DNA of 44,328 bases from Candidatus Bathyarchaeum sp. GTDB taxonomy: Archaea > Thermoproteota > Bathyarchaeia > Bathyarchaeales > Bathyarchaeaceae. Each line of letters opens with the position of its first letter. The stretch's first letter is position 1. The position numbers and the translations under genes were made by a program. Under the pieces are notes generated by a model, which saw only the letters and a list, made by a program, of their open reading frames with translations, had not been told where the DNA came from and did no database searches. Below are positions 7,923-16,943 of this stretch, in pieces. The stretch lies in assembly GCA_020344315.1 (NCBI GenBank), contig CP070820.1, forward strand, positions 748,897 to 793,224, in the 5' to 3' direction.

Positions 7923-8206
7923 GAGAGTTCCCTCAGGTATTCTTCAATGTGAGCGAAGGCTCGCTTTGTTGCTTCTTTTGTCAGCGCTTCAACATCGAAG
8001 TCTTTCATGAGGGGCGATAGAACAACCGATACATCAACGTTTACAGTTATGGGTTTTGTCACTTCAGCGTCCACTGTGACGTTGAGGGTGGATATTCTGT
8101 TGTTAGGAATCTTGAATAGGACGTATTTTCTGGCTGCCTGTTCCGCCCTTTCACAGAGTTCCTCAACTTGTTCAATAGTGAGTTCAGGGATTCCTGTCTC
8201 TTCCAA
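7901..8206 (-). CDS. DUF3194 family protein
   Basis: 101 residues: an alpha-helical start (VEELCERAEQAARKYVLFKI) and an alternating-strand centre (LNVTVDAEVTKPITVNVDVS) followed by a helix (LTKEATKRAFAHIEEYL). The size, this pattern and the position between prefoldin beta and the DHH gene match the archaeal DUF3194 family. Biochemical function is unknown. It overlaps the DHH gene by 22 bases and is separated from prefoldin by 12, consistent with one mRNA. Confidence 0.75.
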   Translation of the reverse strand: MEETGIPELTIEQVEELCERAEQAARKYVLFKIPNNRISTLNVTVDAEVTKPITVNVDVSVVLSPLMKDFDVEALTKEATKRAFAHIEEYLRELSCKSTKY

Positions 8207-8218
8207 GCGAGTTTCACC

Positions 8219-8587
8219 CTAAGAAGGAGCTGATACTGGGCGCAAGTCCCGCTGCAGCTTCTCTTGTAGGTCCTTCACTTGGGTTCGTAGACGCTCTTCC
8301 TGTTTGCCCAGAACGTCAACTCTCATCTTCAGGAGCTCTTTTCTTTCTGTCAATTCTTTTGTAACCTTGGTTTTCTTTGCTTTGACAAGAAGTGCGCCTA
8401 TGGATTTGTAGATCACCGCGGTTTCAGTCATCTTCTTTAACTCGCTTGTTGCCTGTTCAACCTCGGTGAGTTGCAGTTCAAGCTGCTGTTTTTGAGCCAT
8501 TACTCCCTGTAATGTCTGCTGTAATTGTTGAAGCCTGAGTAATCGTTGCTGAATTTGGGGTGGAAGTCTCGAAATATCTTCGCTCAT
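8219..8587 (-). CDS. pfdB: Prefoldin beta subunit
   Basis: 122 residues with two long coiled-coil helices (Gln/Leu-rich residues 5-50 and LTERKELLKMRVDVLGKQEE onward) joined by the short hairpin TAVIYKSIGALLVKAKK, the prefoldin beta fold. Four beta and two alpha subunits make the jellyfish-shaped chaperone that captures unfolded proteins and hands them to the thermosome. Length is normal. Location in the superoperon after Pcc1 is conserved in archaea. Confidence 0.88.
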   Translation of the reverse strand: MSEDISRLPPQIQQRLLRLQQLQQTLQGVMAQKQQLELQLTEVEQATSELKKMTETAVIYKSIGALLVKAKKTKVTKELTERKELLKMRVDVLGKQEERLRTQVKDLQEKLQRDLRPVSAPS

Positions 8588-8691
8588 CTTAACTCCTCAA
8601 TCTTTGTCTCTCAATTCTTCAGCTTAAATAACTTGGCGTTAATTAAGCGTTTTCACCAAAAAGCATAAAGGGGGTTGGAATCAAGGCGCAA

Positions 8692-8958
8692 TTATGATTC
8701 TTCGGTTAGTTTTTGGAGGTTCATTGCCACGCCGATTAACCGTAAATAGGAATTTAGTGCAGCTCTTAATGCGGATGTGTCACTCGCCTTGAACTCTAGA
8801 ATCAAACCGTGCCCTTCAGCCTTCATCTGAACTTTTGAACGGGGAGTCGCTGAAGTCTCGGTTTCTGGTCTCAATGCCTCCAAAACTACCTTCAACTGTT
8901 TCTCCGATGAAAAATTTAGACGAATAACAGCCTGAGCCTTCATGTAGAGCCTTCCCAA
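8692..8958 (-). CDS. pcc1: KEOPS complex subunit Pcc1
   Basis: 88 residues. Pattern of strand (AQAVIRLNFS), helix (EKQLKVVLEALRPET), strand pair (KVQMKAEGHGLILEFKASDT) and final helix (ALRAALNSYLRLIGVAMN) fits Pcc1, the small dimerising subunit of the KEOPS complex that makes the threonylcarbamoyl-A37 modification in tRNAs. It begins inside the end of the Brix gene (19-base overlap), so the two are co-translated. The real start is likely MKAQAV at residue 6. Confidence 0.8.
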   Translation of the reverse strand: MGRLYMKAQAVIRLNFSSEKQLKVVLEALRPETETSATPRSKVQMKAEGHGLILEFKASDTSALRAALNSYLRLIGVAMNLQKLTEES

Positions 8959-9491
8959 ACCAGCTTTGAAAAGATGATTCTAGGTCCTATTTCAACCATT
9001 CGACTAAGGAGCACGAACGTGATTCGAGGGCGCCGTGAAGAGTCAAACGAAAGGTGCATTGAGGCACCATGTTTCCCAGCAGCTTCATCCACAGACAGGA
9101 CGGGCAAACAGAAGAACTGCGACAGATGCCCAGCGATTCTCCCTAGTTCAGGAGAATCTTCGGGCTCCATGGTAATTGCTGATGCTCTAATTCGTCTCGT
9201 CCCTTCCTTGAATTCTCTTCGAAGACGAATCCCAGATATTAACATAAGTGGAGAAAACGGTTTTAGCCCAGATGATCCTATCGTAAAGAGATTAATTTTT
9301 CCGGGTCCCCCACGCCACCGGTCAACTATGACGACTTGATCTGCCTCCAGTTCGATTGCCCTTTCAGCGACTCCATCCAGACTCATCTTCCCGCGGTTAA
9401 CTCGCAAAACATCAGGAATGGAATTAGCTAAATCACGACATAGAGTTCTTATCGCTCCCGTTGGTCTCCGGGAAGTAGTTAACAATATCAA
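8940..9491 (-). CDS. Brix-domain ribosome biogenesis protein (archaeal Imp4-like)
   Basis: 183 residues beginning TTSRRPTGAIRTLCRDLANS, the typical start of archaeal Brix proteins, which bind pre-rRNA during ribosome assembly. The middle holds ELEADQVVIVDRWRGGPGKI and a strand-rich core. Start is TTG 9491 behind a GGCGGGG stretch. In many archaea rpoP (RNA polymerase subunit P) lies between eL43 and this gene; here only about 60 bases separate them, so rpoP is not in its usual place. Confidence 0.82.
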   Translation of the reverse strand: MILLTTSRRPTGAIRTLCRDLANSIPDVLRVNRGKMSLDGVAERAIELEADQVVIVDRWRGGPGKINLFTIGSSGLKPFSPLMLISGIRLRREFKEGTRRIRASAITMEPEDSPELGRIAGHLSQFFCLPVLSVDEAAGKHGASMHLSFDSSRRPRITFVLLSRMVEIGPRIIFSKLVWEGST

Positions 9492-9552
9492 CTCTACCCC
9501 GCCCTCACCGAAGAATACGGTGGCTCAGAAAGCATTCGCCTTACTGTTCCAC

Positions 9553-9828
9553 TCAGGATTCTGAAGAGGACAAACTCTTCACTTGACGCTTCGCCACAAC
9601 ACCGAGTTTCGTGACTGGAGAGTAGGCGCCGCCAGCGAAGGTGAGACCGCACTTTCTGCAGTTCCAGACGCCAACACTCTCTCTTTTAACTGCCGCAGAA
9701 CCGCATTGGGGACACTTGTGAGTCTTCCTAGTTTCTGAGACTACTTTGACGTAACGTTTTCTCAACGTTGCGCCGTAACGAACGCCAAGCCCTCGTGCCA
9801 TACCAACTTTCTTTGTTTTTCTTCCCAT
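9553..9828 (-). CDS. rpl37ae: Large ribosomal subunit protein eL43 (L37Ae)
   Basis: 91 residues with a four-cysteine zinc ribbon CPQC ... CRKC (about residues 39-60) and the family start GRKTKKVG ... GVRYGATLRKRY. It is a component of the large ribosomal subunit. A Ser-rich C-terminus (SLSSSES) is slightly longer than the core. The stop of rrp42 is adjacent to its ATG (1-base overlap), so it is translated from the exosome mRNA. Confidence 0.92.
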   Translation of the reverse strand: MGRKTKKVGMARGLGVRYGATLRKRYVKVVSETRKTHKCPQCGSAAVKRESVGVWNCRKCGLTFAGGAYSPVTKLGVVAKRQVKSLSSSES

Positions 9829-10631
9829 CAGCCTTTAACCACGAGTTTTCTCAGTTCCTCAGTCTTTTTCAGGGCAATCTTCGCGGCTTCTGATATCTCT
9901 TCCTGTGTGAAGTAGCCTGAACCGCCGCCCTTTTGTATGGCACAGATGTTTCCGTCTTTGTTCAATGCCATCGTTAATCTGGCGTCCATAACCTGTTCCT
10001 CATCAAGCCCGGTATCCATTACAAGTTTGTCACCTATCTTAGCAAAGGTAACAGATATCGGATAGTTAATCACCGGAAGAGGAGTATAACCCGGCTTTTT
10101 CACGATCTCTCCATCCTCGATCGTATACTTGAACATCTTCGTGTTAAGTAGAGCTGCTAAAGCTGCCAGAGCCGAGGCATCTATGAGATTCCCGTCATGG
10201 TTAAGAATATAAACATCAATGAAAACGATGAAGACATTTTTACCAGGCTCAACACAAAGCTTCTCCAGATCAATAGCCTTGGACTCCCTTATGCCTCTAT
10301 CAACGACCCGAGCCAGTTCCACCGCGTTCTCGCCAGGAGGCCCGGGTTCAAAATCTGGAGATGCAAGGGGCACAAGTTCGGCGTTAACTGTTAGAACACC
10401 TTTGTTGGGAACATCTGCAAAGGGAGCTCCGGTTCCGATTTTCACGCCCACCATGACTTCGGTTTTTCCTAGGCGCACTCGGGCAGAACCTTCTGCGCGT
10501 TCAATCACTCCTGATTCTAATTGGATTTTTCGATATTCAGTTGGTTCTCGTCCGTCCAGTCTTTTTCCGTTTGAAAGGAGCTCGGTGATTCGTTTTTTCT
10601 TGATGCGCACAATAATAGGTGAGGATGTCAT
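9828..10631 (-). CDS. rrp42: Exosome subunit Rrp42
   Basis: 267 residues, RNase PH-like fold, the non-catalytic partner of Rrp41 in the hexameric archaeal exosome ring. [20 protein letters not shown] at the start and [20 protein letters not shown] are typical, as is the C-terminal [19 protein letters not shown] region. It lacks the acidic catalytic set found in its neighbour Rrp41 and instead helps bind RNA. Its start overlaps the Rrp41 stop by four bases. Confidence 0.92.
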   Translation of the reverse strand: MTSSPIIVRIKKKRITELLSNGKRLDGREPTEYRKIQLESGVIERAEGSARVRLGKTEVMVGVKIGTGAPFADVPNKGVLTVNAELVPLASPDFEPGPPGENAVELARVVDRGIRESKAIDLEKLCVEPGKNVFIVFIDVYILNHDGNLIDASALAALAALLNTKMFKYTIEDGEIVKKPGYTPLPVINYPISVTFAKIGDKLVMDTGLDEEQVMDARLTMALNKDGNICAIQKGGGSGYFTQEEISEAAKIALKKTEELRKLVVKG

Positions 10632-11410
10632 TCTTCTTCAGCCTCCTCAGCAACAACATACTTGGATTTTAACGCTTCCTTTTGAAGAGCATACAGTTGT
10701 TTGCAGCCGTCGAGAGCCATACCAATGGCACTCTCAAACTCTTCAACTGATAGACTACCATCCATCTGAAGTAAGGTTATAGCGTTTAAGTTTGGCATAA
10801 AAGCCACGGGCACATCAGCATCACCAACCTTGTCTTCCGTATCATCGAGATCAACTATCAGTTTCCCGTCAGCTTTCCCAGCCGCGCAAGCCACAACTAA
10901 GTCCCGCATCGGAATTCCAGCGTCGGCCAACGCAAGAGCAGCCGTAGTGATTCCCGCGCATCTCGTTCCCCCGTCCGCTTGTAAAACCTCAATATACACT
11001 TGAATGGATGTTTTGGGGTAGTATTCTAGGAAAACCGCGGGTTCTAACGATTCCCGAATCACTTTGGAGAGTTCAACATCCCTTCTTGAAGGGGCCGGGG
11101 ACTTCCTTTCTTGCACTGAAAAGGGTGCCATGTGGTAGCGGCACTGGATGACGGCGCGGTCCTGTTTTGCTATGTGTCTCGGATGTGCCTCTTTAGGGCC
11201 GTAGACTCCTGCGAGAATCTTGTTCTTTCCTTGTTCCAGATATGCTGAACCGTCTGCGTTTGGGAGGATTCCAACCTCCATTTTCACGGGTCTTAACGCG
11301 TCCAATTTTCTTCCATCTAATCTTAATCCTTTTTTATCAATTAGTTTTTCAGTTTTTTTCTTTGTCATATTTAATCTCTCTTTTTTAGTTTTCTTTTTAG
11401 TTGCTTTCAA
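10628..11410 (-). CDS. rrp41: Exosome catalytic subunit Rrp41
   Basis: RNase PH-like phosphorolytic 3'-5' exoribonuclease. Core begins [20 protein letters not shown], with [28 protein letters not shown] and the active-site acidic block [18 protein letters not shown]. The frame gives 260 residues from 11410, overlapping rrp4 by 14 bases, with a Lys-rich leader; an in-frame ATG at 11368 (MTKKKTEKL) sits behind GAGAG and would give 246 residues, closer to the family. The two copies alternate with Rrp42 and form the RNA-degrading ring capped by Rrp4. Confidence 0.93.
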   Translation of the reverse strand: MKATKKKTKKERLNMTKKKTEKLIDKKGLRLDGRKLDALRPVKMEVGILPNADGSAYLEQGKNKILAGVYGPKEAHPRHIAKQDRAVIQCRYHMAPFSVQERKSPAPSRRDVELSKVIRESLEPAVFLEYYPKTSIQVYIEVLQADGGTRCAGITTAALALADAGIPMRDLVVACAAGKADGKLIVDLDDTEDKVGDADVPVAFMPNLNAITLLQMDGSLSVEEFESAIGMALDGCKQLYALQKEALKSKYVVAEEAEEE

Positions 11411-12107
11411 CAGCTTTTCTCTCCTTTTTAATCATCTCAGTCACGCGATCAGTCAACCCACTCGTATGAGATTCTTCCTCAATTTTATGAAGAGCCATGA
11501 CAGCGAGCCGTTCGTTCTCAGGAGACTTGCCACTAACAAGAACCAAACCGTTCTGACCAAGGGTCAACTGACACCCTGTCTCCCTCTTTATCATACTTAC
11601 CATAGATCCCTTTCGTCCTATAACTCTTGGAATCTTCGTGGGAGTGACCTCAATGAGCCGCCCTCGCGTAATCTTCCCGAGACCTGGCTCACGAACAGTC
11701 AACAGGGGATCGCGGGTTCGGTCATAAGCAACCACCCTCGCGATTATTAAATCTCCTACATCAAAGATGGACGGCAGATCTGTTGTTTCGGGTTTGAAGG
11801 AACGTTCAACGACGTCGGATGCTCGAAGCCTAGCAAGATGCGGAGCTTTGATGTCTATAACCCAACCGCCTGGCGTGGTTTCGACCACTTTTCCGATAAT
11901 TGTATCTCCGGGTGCGGGAATGTAAAATGCTTTGAGGGCAACGACTTGAACTCTTCTACCATCGTAGTCAACAAGCCCAAGGCGGCTAGCATAGATTTTT
12001 CCATTCTCTTTGTAGGTACTGTCTCCCGGTACGTAATCACCTTCGGCGAGAAGGTCGCCAGGAGCAACAAGCTGTTTTTTCTCATAAAAAACGGGCATAT
12101 TCAACAC
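11397..12107 (-). CDS. rrp4: Exosome RNA-binding cap subunit Rrp4
   Basis: 236 residues. An N-terminal domain ([20 protein letters not shown]) is followed by an S1 domain (residues ~60-135, [20 protein letters not shown]) and a KH domain with [18 protein letters not shown] (~158-175). It caps the Rrp41/Rrp42 ring and feeds RNA into it. It lies between SBDS and rrp41 in conserved order. M4 (MPVFYEKK) is an alternative start. Confidence 0.92.
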   Translation of the reverse strand: MLNMPVFYEKKQLVAPGDLLAEGDYVPGDSTYKENGKIYASRLGLVDYDGRRVQVVALKAFYIPAPGDTIIGKVVETTPGGWVIDIKAPHLARLRASDVVERSFKPETTDLPSIFDVGDLIIARVVAYDRTRDPLLTVREPGLGKITRGRLIEVTPTKIPRVIGRKGSMVSMIKRETGCQLTLGQNGLVLVSGKSPENERLAVMALHKIEEESHTSGLTDRVTEMIKKERKAVESN

Positions 12108-12123
12108 CTCAAGAAAATTTTAA

Positions 12124-12813
12124 TTACTTTACCATTTTAGTTTCAAGATTTCCTCGGGTCATTTTCCCCAACTTATCCAATAAGGGTCCATAAAGTCCAG
12201 CTGAAATCTCAACGATGGCAGACCATGACCCGTCAGCCTGCCACTGGTCCCTCTTTATAGTGCCGAAGCTTTTAACGGTTCCGTAAACTTTGCTCGCGTG
12301 CTCTGGAGGTATGCGGATTGCCACTGAGATTTTTTCCATTTTTAGGGGGATTATCGGAAGTAGGAGCTTTAGTATCTCTTTCGCTTGCTCTTCTACGCCT
12401 CTGGAAGCGTCTATGGAGTAATGAATCTGTTTCATTGCTTGTTCAATCCGTAAGGGAGGATGGGGAAGATTTGTTTTTGGATCAACGCATTCACGGGATA
12501 TGAAGGAAACGATTTGTCTCCGTTTTTCTTCAACTAGCTGTTTCCTTTGTTCCGTTGTTAACTGCAAAGTGCCCTTCTTAAGGATTACTGCAGCGATTTT
12601 AAGAGGGTCCGTGGTTCCGAAGATGTCCTGCAGATTTTCTTCTGACGCCTTTAAGCCTTTTCCGGCGTCAGTGAAGATTGTGTCGGTGGCTAGAACTTCG
12701 GAAACAGAGGTGGTTTTTCCGAGCCTGTAGGAGAGGGCGTGCTGAGGCTTGGTTAGGATTTCGAAGTGTTCTCCATTATGGGTCATGCGCGCGACAGTAT
12801 AGCGTTCGCTCAT
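12124..12813 (-). CDS. sbds: SBDS family ribosome maturation factor
   Basis: 229 residues with the three SBDS domains: N-terminal FYSH domain (YTVARMTHNGEHFEILTKPQ, SEVLATDTIFTDAGKGLKAS), a helical middle (REC.DPKTNLPHPPLRIEQA) and a C-terminal RNA-recognition-like domain (MEKISVAIRIPPEHASKVYG). The eukaryotic orthologue releases eIF6 from 60S subunits together with EFL1. Its start shares one base with the psmA stop, and it is followed by the exosome genes. Confidence 0.92.
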   Translation of the reverse strand: MSERYTVARMTHNGEHFEILTKPQHALSYRLGKTTSVSEVLATDTIFTDAGKGLKASEENLQDIFGTTDPLKIAAVILKKGTLQLTTEQRKQLVEEKRRQIVSFISRECVDPKTNLPHPPLRIEQAMKQIHYSIDASRGVEEQAKEILKLLLPIIPLKMEKISVAIRIPPEHASKVYGTVKSFGTIKRDQWQADGSWSAIVEISAGLYGPLLDKLGKMTRGNLETKMVK

Positions 12814-13556
12814 TAAGTTCCACTGCCTTCAAGCCCTCTTTGGATATTCTCAATTTCCTCGTCGCTTAGTGCTCGGAGCTTTTTTGTCTCTAATGGAATA
12901 ACACTTATTTTGATTCTTTTAGGCTCTCCTCTGGCTTCGAGGGCGCGGGTTAAACATTTCACAGCGAGTTTGACGCCTTCATCTAGGCTGAGGCCCTCGC
13001 GATACTCTTCCTTCAGGATACCCTCAACGGTCTCACGACCAATCCCTACAGCCACTGCCTTGTAGCCCCGGTAAGAGCCACTTGGATCGGTTGAGAATAC
13101 TCTGCTTCCAGTTTTGTCGACCCCACCAAAAATTATTGAGACTCCGAAGGGTCTTACTCCTGCGTGTTGAGTGTAAAGTTGTTTTATGTCTCCGACGCGT
13201 TTTGTCATGATTTCAACATCGATGGGTTCGTCATACATTAGTCGGTTGCTTTGGGCGTAGATTCTGGCTTGGTCGATGAGTATGCGCGCATCAGATCCCA
13301 AGCCAACAACAGCTGCTCCAAGATGGTCGTCTACGGCGTAGAGTTTCCAAGTGAAATTTGTATCTTGAAGTTTGGTTTCAATTTTTTCTTCTGCTCCTAA
13401 GACAACTCCCTCTGAGCAGGCAATTCCCACTATTGTTGCCCCACGGTTTACTGTTTCAAGGGCATATTCAACCTGAAAGAGGCGCCCATCTGGAGAGAAG
13501 ACTGTAATGGCTCGATCGTAAGCGCCTGGTGCGGCAAATACAGACAAATCATTCAC
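12813..13556 (-). CDS. psmA: Proteasome alpha subunit
   Basis: 247 residues. N-terminal YDRAITVFSPDGRLFQVEYA is the proteasome alpha signature that gates the 20S core, followed by the conserved RGATIVGI. Residues GVRPFGVSIIFGGVD and DPSGSYRGYKAVAVG are standard. It is the first gene of the long minus-strand operon, downstream of a TATA box at 13615-13625. A beta subunit is not in the window. Confidence 0.94.
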   Translation of the reverse strand: MNDLSVFAAPGAYDRAITVFSPDGRLFQVEYALETVNRGATIVGIACSEGVVLGAEEKIETKLQDTNFTWKLYAVDDHLGAAVVGLGSDARILIDQARIYAQSNRLMYDEPIDVEIMTKRVGDIKQLYTQHAGVRPFGVSIIFGGVDKTGSRVFSTDPSGSYRGYKAVAVGIGRETVEGILKEEYREGLSLDEGVKLAVKCLTRALEARGEPKRIKISVIPLETKKLRALSDEEIENIQRGLEGSGT

Positions 13557-13614
13557 CTCATATATGAACTACGTTTTGTCTCTGTTGTAAGAGGACGGAA
13601 CTAAAAACCTTTTC

Positions 13615-13625
13615 GTATTTATAAC
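13615..13625 (-). promoter_or_regulatory. TATA box of the proteasome/exosome operon
   Basis: On the minus strand GTTATAAATAC lies about 60 bases before the psmA ATG; this fits an archaeal box A with a transcription start ~25 bases downstream and a ~35-base leader. It is the only strong candidate upstream of eleven closely packed minus-strand genes. Confidence 0.6.
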
Positions 13626-13698
13626 GGATTTTTGTCAATATTTCACGTTTGCTTCCAGTTATTATCGTTGCAAGAGTTCCAGTAAACAAAAAGACACG

Positions 13699-13747
13699 AA
13701 TCATATTTGAAGACTAATAACAGAAGTATGTTGAAAATAGCTTTTTC
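13699..13747 (+). repeat. Short dispersed repeat, copy 1 (type A)
   Basis: About 49 bases beginning AATCATATTTGAAGACTAAT and ending GCTTTTTC. It is nearly identical to copy 3 (30899-30948, minus strand) over more than 40 bases, including the variable central segment CAGAAGTATG. The T5C end looks like a transcription stop. Copy 2 follows 76 bases later in the same orientation. Confidence 0.7.
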
Positions 13748-13774
13748 CAAAAAAAAGAAGCCAAAGGAGAGAAT

Positions 13775-13825
13775 AATCATATATGGAGACTAATAATACT
13801 TCATTGTTGAAAACAGTACTTTTTC
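13775..13825 (+). repeat. Short dispersed repeat, copy 2 (type B)
   Basis: About 51 bases: AATCATATATGGAGACTAAT, then TACTTCATTG, then TTGAAAA and a CTTTTTCTG end. It matches copy 4 (36319-36369, minus strand) beside tRNA-Leu and differs from copy 1 mainly in the central ten bases, where TACTTC replaces the complementary GAAGTA. Confidence 0.7.
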
Positions 13826-13914
13826 TGGAAATGCAAAGGCAATAATGTTTAGTGTTCCGGTCATGCTCAGAAGGGCGATAGAGTACTGAGGCTTAGTTTT
13901 TCTGTTTGCTTACG

Positions 13915-13925
13915 CATTTAAATAC
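13915..13925 (+). promoter_or_regulatory. TATA box for the membrane protein at 13962
   Basis: CATTTAAATAC ends 37 bases before the ATG at 13962; a GAGG ribosome-binding stretch lies about 7 bases before that ATG. Spacing fits an archaeal promoter with a short leader. Confidence 0.5.
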
Positions 13926-13961
13926 GAATTTCGTGGAATAATTGAAGATAGAGGCAATAAA

Positions 13962-14762
13962 ATGAATGGTGAAAAGCCTTCCCGGGAATTGTCTATTGGT
14001 GAAATCCTTTCGTTAACGTTTAACCTTTACTTTAACAAGTTTTTGCAGTTTTTCATGCCCTTTCTGATCTCAGGAATAATAACAGGCATATTCACCTACG
14101 CGATAACTTCGACATTTCCTATGCCGGAAACTCCAGTTATACCAGAAACTCCGAGCACAACATTTGTTTATGAAGAACTGATGCCATGGTTTTTTGCACT
14201 AATGTCAACAATGGTTGCGATAGTGTCTTTGATGGGTCTCCTATCTTGGTTTGTAGGCACCACGGTTAGTGGTATTGTCATAAAGAATGCTTCTGACCAA
14301 ATAGAGAAGGGCACTTCAAACCTCGGTGGCAGCTTTAGCTTTGCGATGTCTAAGCTTCCATCATTGCTCATAGCTCAATTTGTTGTCAGTATTTTGACGG
14401 TAATCGGATTGCTTCTTTTAATCGTGCCTGGCATAATCGTCGCCATAATGTTTTCGCTAGTGATTCCCACAATAATTGTTGAGCAAAAAGGCAGCCTTGA
14501 AAGTTTGGGAAGAAGCAAAGATCTGGTACACAATCGTTGGGGGAAAACCTTCTTTCTGATACTGGTTTTGATGATAATTGTTGGCATACCCATGGTTGCT
14601 GTAAATCTGCTAACAGTGCCTCTCAGCGATATTCATCCAATCCTGAATCCACTCACCACAAACGTAATTTCTGCCTTTCTAAGCCCAATATTTTCGATTG
14701 GCATAATCTACTTCTATTATGCAATGGTTGCCCGAGAAAACCCACCACCAACCACGCCCTAA
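13962..14762 (+). CDS. Polytopic membrane protein of unknown function
   Basis: 266 residues. After a soluble start (RELSIGEILSLTFNLYFNKF) come about six hydrophobic segments, including FLISGIITGIFTYAITSTF, VVSILTVIGLLLLIVPGIIVAI and FFLILVLMIIVGIPMVAVNL. The pattern SIGEILS..F.LY..KF and the GIIVAIMFSLVIPTIIVEQKGSLESLGRSKDLV segment, in which a loop repeats around a conserved amphipathic helix, resemble the broad DUF975/YciC-like membrane family. No catalytic motif is seen. It has its own promoter and ends before tRNA-Glu on the other strand. Confidence 0.7.
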   Translation: MNGEKPSRELSIGEILSLTFNLYFNKFLQFFMPFLISGIITGIFTYAITSTFPMPETPVIPETPSTTFVYEELMPWFFALMSTMVAIVSLMGLLSWFVGTTVSGIVIKNASDQIEKGTSNLGGSFSFAMSKLPSLLIAQFVVSILTVIGLLLLIVPGIIVAIMFSLVIPTIIVEQKGSLESLGRSKDLVHNRWGKTFFLILVLMIIVGIPMVAVNLLTVPLSDIHPILNPLTTNVISAFLSPIFSIGIIYFYYAMVARENPPPTTP

Positions 14763-14805
14763 TCCAATGTCACTCAAAGAAAACGAAGAAAAAATGACGA
14801 AATGG

Positions 14806-14880
14806 TGCTCCGGCCGGGATTCGAACCCGGGTCTTCGGCTCGAAAGGCCGAAATACTTAACCGGACTATACTACCGGAGC
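14806..14880 (-). tRNA. tRNA-Glu (TTC anticodon)
   Basis: 75 bases on the minus strand. The acceptor arms GCTCCGG and CCGGAGC pair fully, the anticodon stem TCGGC/GCCGA encloses loop CTTTCGA, giving anticodon TTC, and the T-arm holds GGTTCGAATCC. The discriminator is A and the CCA end is encoded in the genome just after it (14803-14805). No intron. Confidence 0.95.
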
Positions 14881-14934
14881 ATACCCGGAAGCAACATGCA
14901 AAATAACCGTTCCTACGTTTTAACTTTTCTCCGC

Positions 14935-16239
14935 CTAAAAAGATATCTTCGCCGAAGAAGGAGTTCCACCAATTATCTTCTCCGCAGCAACACTCACCTT
15001 ATCAAGATGCCTCTCCTCTGTGTAGACCCGGAGGATGTTGATGAATCCCTTAAGAACGTCAAACACCGAGGATATGTCACTTAGCCGCAAGGGAATCTTT
15101 TCTCCCTTTCGAGTCTTCTGGAAAACCGGAATCTCCATCGGCTCAAGCAAATCAGAATGGTGATAGGGCACCGAAGGCACAGTTGGCACATCAATCACAA
15201 CAGCCTGAGGTTCAACTCCTGCCTCTGAGGCAATCTTGTTTCTCATCTGATTTCGAATCTCATCTACACTGAAGATGCTGGGAACCATCTTCTCTTTCAC
15301 GTGGAAGGTTCTGTCGTAGGCACATTTGAGGAGCCTGCGTCTCTCCAAAGCCTCCATAATTCCTCTCGACTTCTTGCATTCTTTTAGAATGGTCCAAACG
15401 GTGTAGTCATTAAAAGCTAGGTAATCCTCGGGAGAATCAAACTCTACCAGACCCAATTCATCATTTGCTTCTTCCATGGCAGTAGCAAGCATTATCTGAG
15501 CGGCTCTTCCAACTCTGTGAAAATAGATGCTTCTAAAAGACTCCAACCTAGCCAACACAAAAGACTCAAGGGCTGAGAGCGCTCCCACATCAACAGCAAG
15601 ATTTTCACCAAGAACATCCAGCATATGAATAAGACGGAAGATATCGACATAACCGTATTCTGCGCCAGTGTGAAAGGTATCCCGTACTACAAAATCAAGC
15701 TTGTCAACATCCACGGCGCTCTGGATTATCTGATCCATGAAAGCCTTCCCTCGCCTCCGCAGTTCTCCAACCGCAAGTTTCTCTACCACAGCTGGCTCAT
15801 ATCCTAGTCCGCTGATGATGTCACGCAACTCAGATTCTCGGATGATCCAAGCAGTCATATCCTCATGAGTTTTATTCAAAAACTTCACGAGAAGGTGCTC
15901 AAAGACATGGGAGAAAGGACCGTGACCCACATCATGAAGAAGAGCAGCCATTCTGACGATTTGAACCTCCTCCTCAGAAAGAAACTGGGAAAGATTCGGA
16001 TTTTCCGTCAACTTACCGGCTAGGTGCATGACGCCGATGGAGTGTTCGAAGCGGGTGTGGTTTGCTCCTGAATATACAAACTCTGATCCAGCCAACTGCC
16101 TTAGTCGGCGTAGTCGCTGAACCGGATAAGAGTCGATTAGCTGCTTCTCCGCTTCTGTAATGTAAACATAACCGTGAACCGGATCCTTAATTTCCCCCCA
16201 GTATTTCCGCATGAAAACGTTTCTCCTTAGCTTTGTCAA
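14935..16239 (-). CDS. HD-domain phosphohydrolase (dGTPase/SAMHD1-like)
   Basis: 434 residues. The HD metal site is seen as HTRFEHSIGVMHLAG (~residues 61-75), LLHDVGHGPFSHVFEH (~98-113) and the later DVDKLDFVVRD. This order, H...HD...D with HxxxF, matches the SAMHD1-type deoxynucleotide triphosphohydrolase branch common in archaea. KDPVHGYVYITEAEKQLID at the start is also typical. It is divergent from thymidylate kinase (16299), so dNTP balance is a plausible shared theme. Confidence 0.85.
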   Translation of the reverse strand: MTKLRRNVFMRKYWGEIKDPVHGYVYITEAEKQLIDSYPVQRLRRLRQLAGSEFVYSGANHTRFEHSIGVMHLAGKLTENPNLSQFLSEEEVQIVRMAALLHDVGHGPFSHVFEHLLVKFLNKTHEDMTAWIIRESELRDIISGLGYEPAVVEKLAVGELRRRGKAFMDQIIQSAVDVDKLDFVVRDTFHTGAEYGYVDIFRLIHMLDVLGENLAVDVGALSALESFVLARLESFRSIYFHRVGRAAQIMLATAMEEANDELGLVEFDSPEDYLAFNDYTVWTILKECKKSRGIMEALERRRLLKCAYDRTFHVKEKMVPSIFSVDEIRNQMRNKIASEAGVEPQAVVIDVPTVPSVPYHHSDLLEPMEIPVFQKTRKGEKIPLRLSDISSVFDVLKGFINILRVYTEERHLDKVSVAAEKIIGGTPSSAKISF

Positions 16240-16298
16240 TCTTGAGCATCATTATTTAAGGTAATCGATTATTTAATTGATAGAGGCTGAACCTACCA

Positions 16299-16907
16299 GT
16301 GAAAAAGAAAGGAGTCTTCATCTGCATCGAAGGTCTTGATGGAAGCGGAAAAACCACTCATGCCCATCGTCTAGTGCGAAACCTGCAAACGATAGGATTT
16401 GACGCAGTGTACACTACTGAACCGAGCCGAGGAGAATTTGGCAGATTCATACGGGCATCAGTTCTGCAAGGGAAGAAACGGTTGCCAAGGGTTGTGGAGG
16501 CTTTCCTCTTTGCGCTTGACCGCGTTGACCACCTAGAGAAGATGGTGGAACCGGCGTTGGAGGCGGGGAAGATTGTGGTTTCTGACAGATACGTCTACTC
16601 GTCCCTTGCCTATCAGGGAGCGGCGGGATTAGACCTCAAATGGATTGAAGAGATTAACAGGATGGCTCGTCAGCCGGATTTGGCGATATACATTGATGTT
16701 CCGCCGGAGGTTGTGGTGAAGAGAATAAGGCGGAAAAAGTCGGTTATGGAGAGGCTGGAGACTCAGCGGAGAGTCAGAGAGGTTTACATGAAGTTTGTTG
16801 AAAACAGACAACTTGTACCCCTTGACGGAGACAAAAGAAAAGGTGAAGTAGAACAAGATATTTTGAAGATGGTTCTGGATTTTCTGCAGAACCACAATTC
16901 CTTTTGA
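16299..16907 (+). CDS. tmk: Thymidylate kinase
   Basis: 202 residues, phosphorylates dTMP to dTDP. P-loop GLDGSGKTTHAHRL at residues 11-24, TTEPSRGEFGRF, the DR[YF] motif as VSDRYVYSSLAYQGA and a lid region RIRRKKSVMERLETQ. Start is GTG. It faces away from the HD phosphohydrolase across a 60-base gap, which must hold promoters for both. Confidence 0.93.
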   Translation: MKKKGVFICIEGLDGSGKTTHAHRLVRNLQTIGFDAVYTTEPSRGEFGRFIRASVLQGKKRLPRVVEAFLFALDRVDHLEKMVEPALEAGKIVVSDRYVYSSLAYQGAAGLDLKWIEEINRMARQPDLAIYIDVPPEVVVKRIRRKKSVMERLETQRRVREVYMKFVENRQLVPLDGDKRKGEVEQDILKMVLDFLQNHNSF

Positions 16908-16943
16908 CTGATTGGTTAATTGTTGGAGTCTGTATGTGTTCTC

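Noticed and set aside
10219..10782. 187-codon open frame antisense to rrp42/rrp41
   Set aside because: It is the shadow of two certain genes, and its composition is that of a reverse-frame translation.
13699..13825. The tandem repeat pair as a CRISPR array
   Set aside because: Only two units, a long repeat and a short gap, variation inside the repeat rather than in the spacer, and no cas genes.
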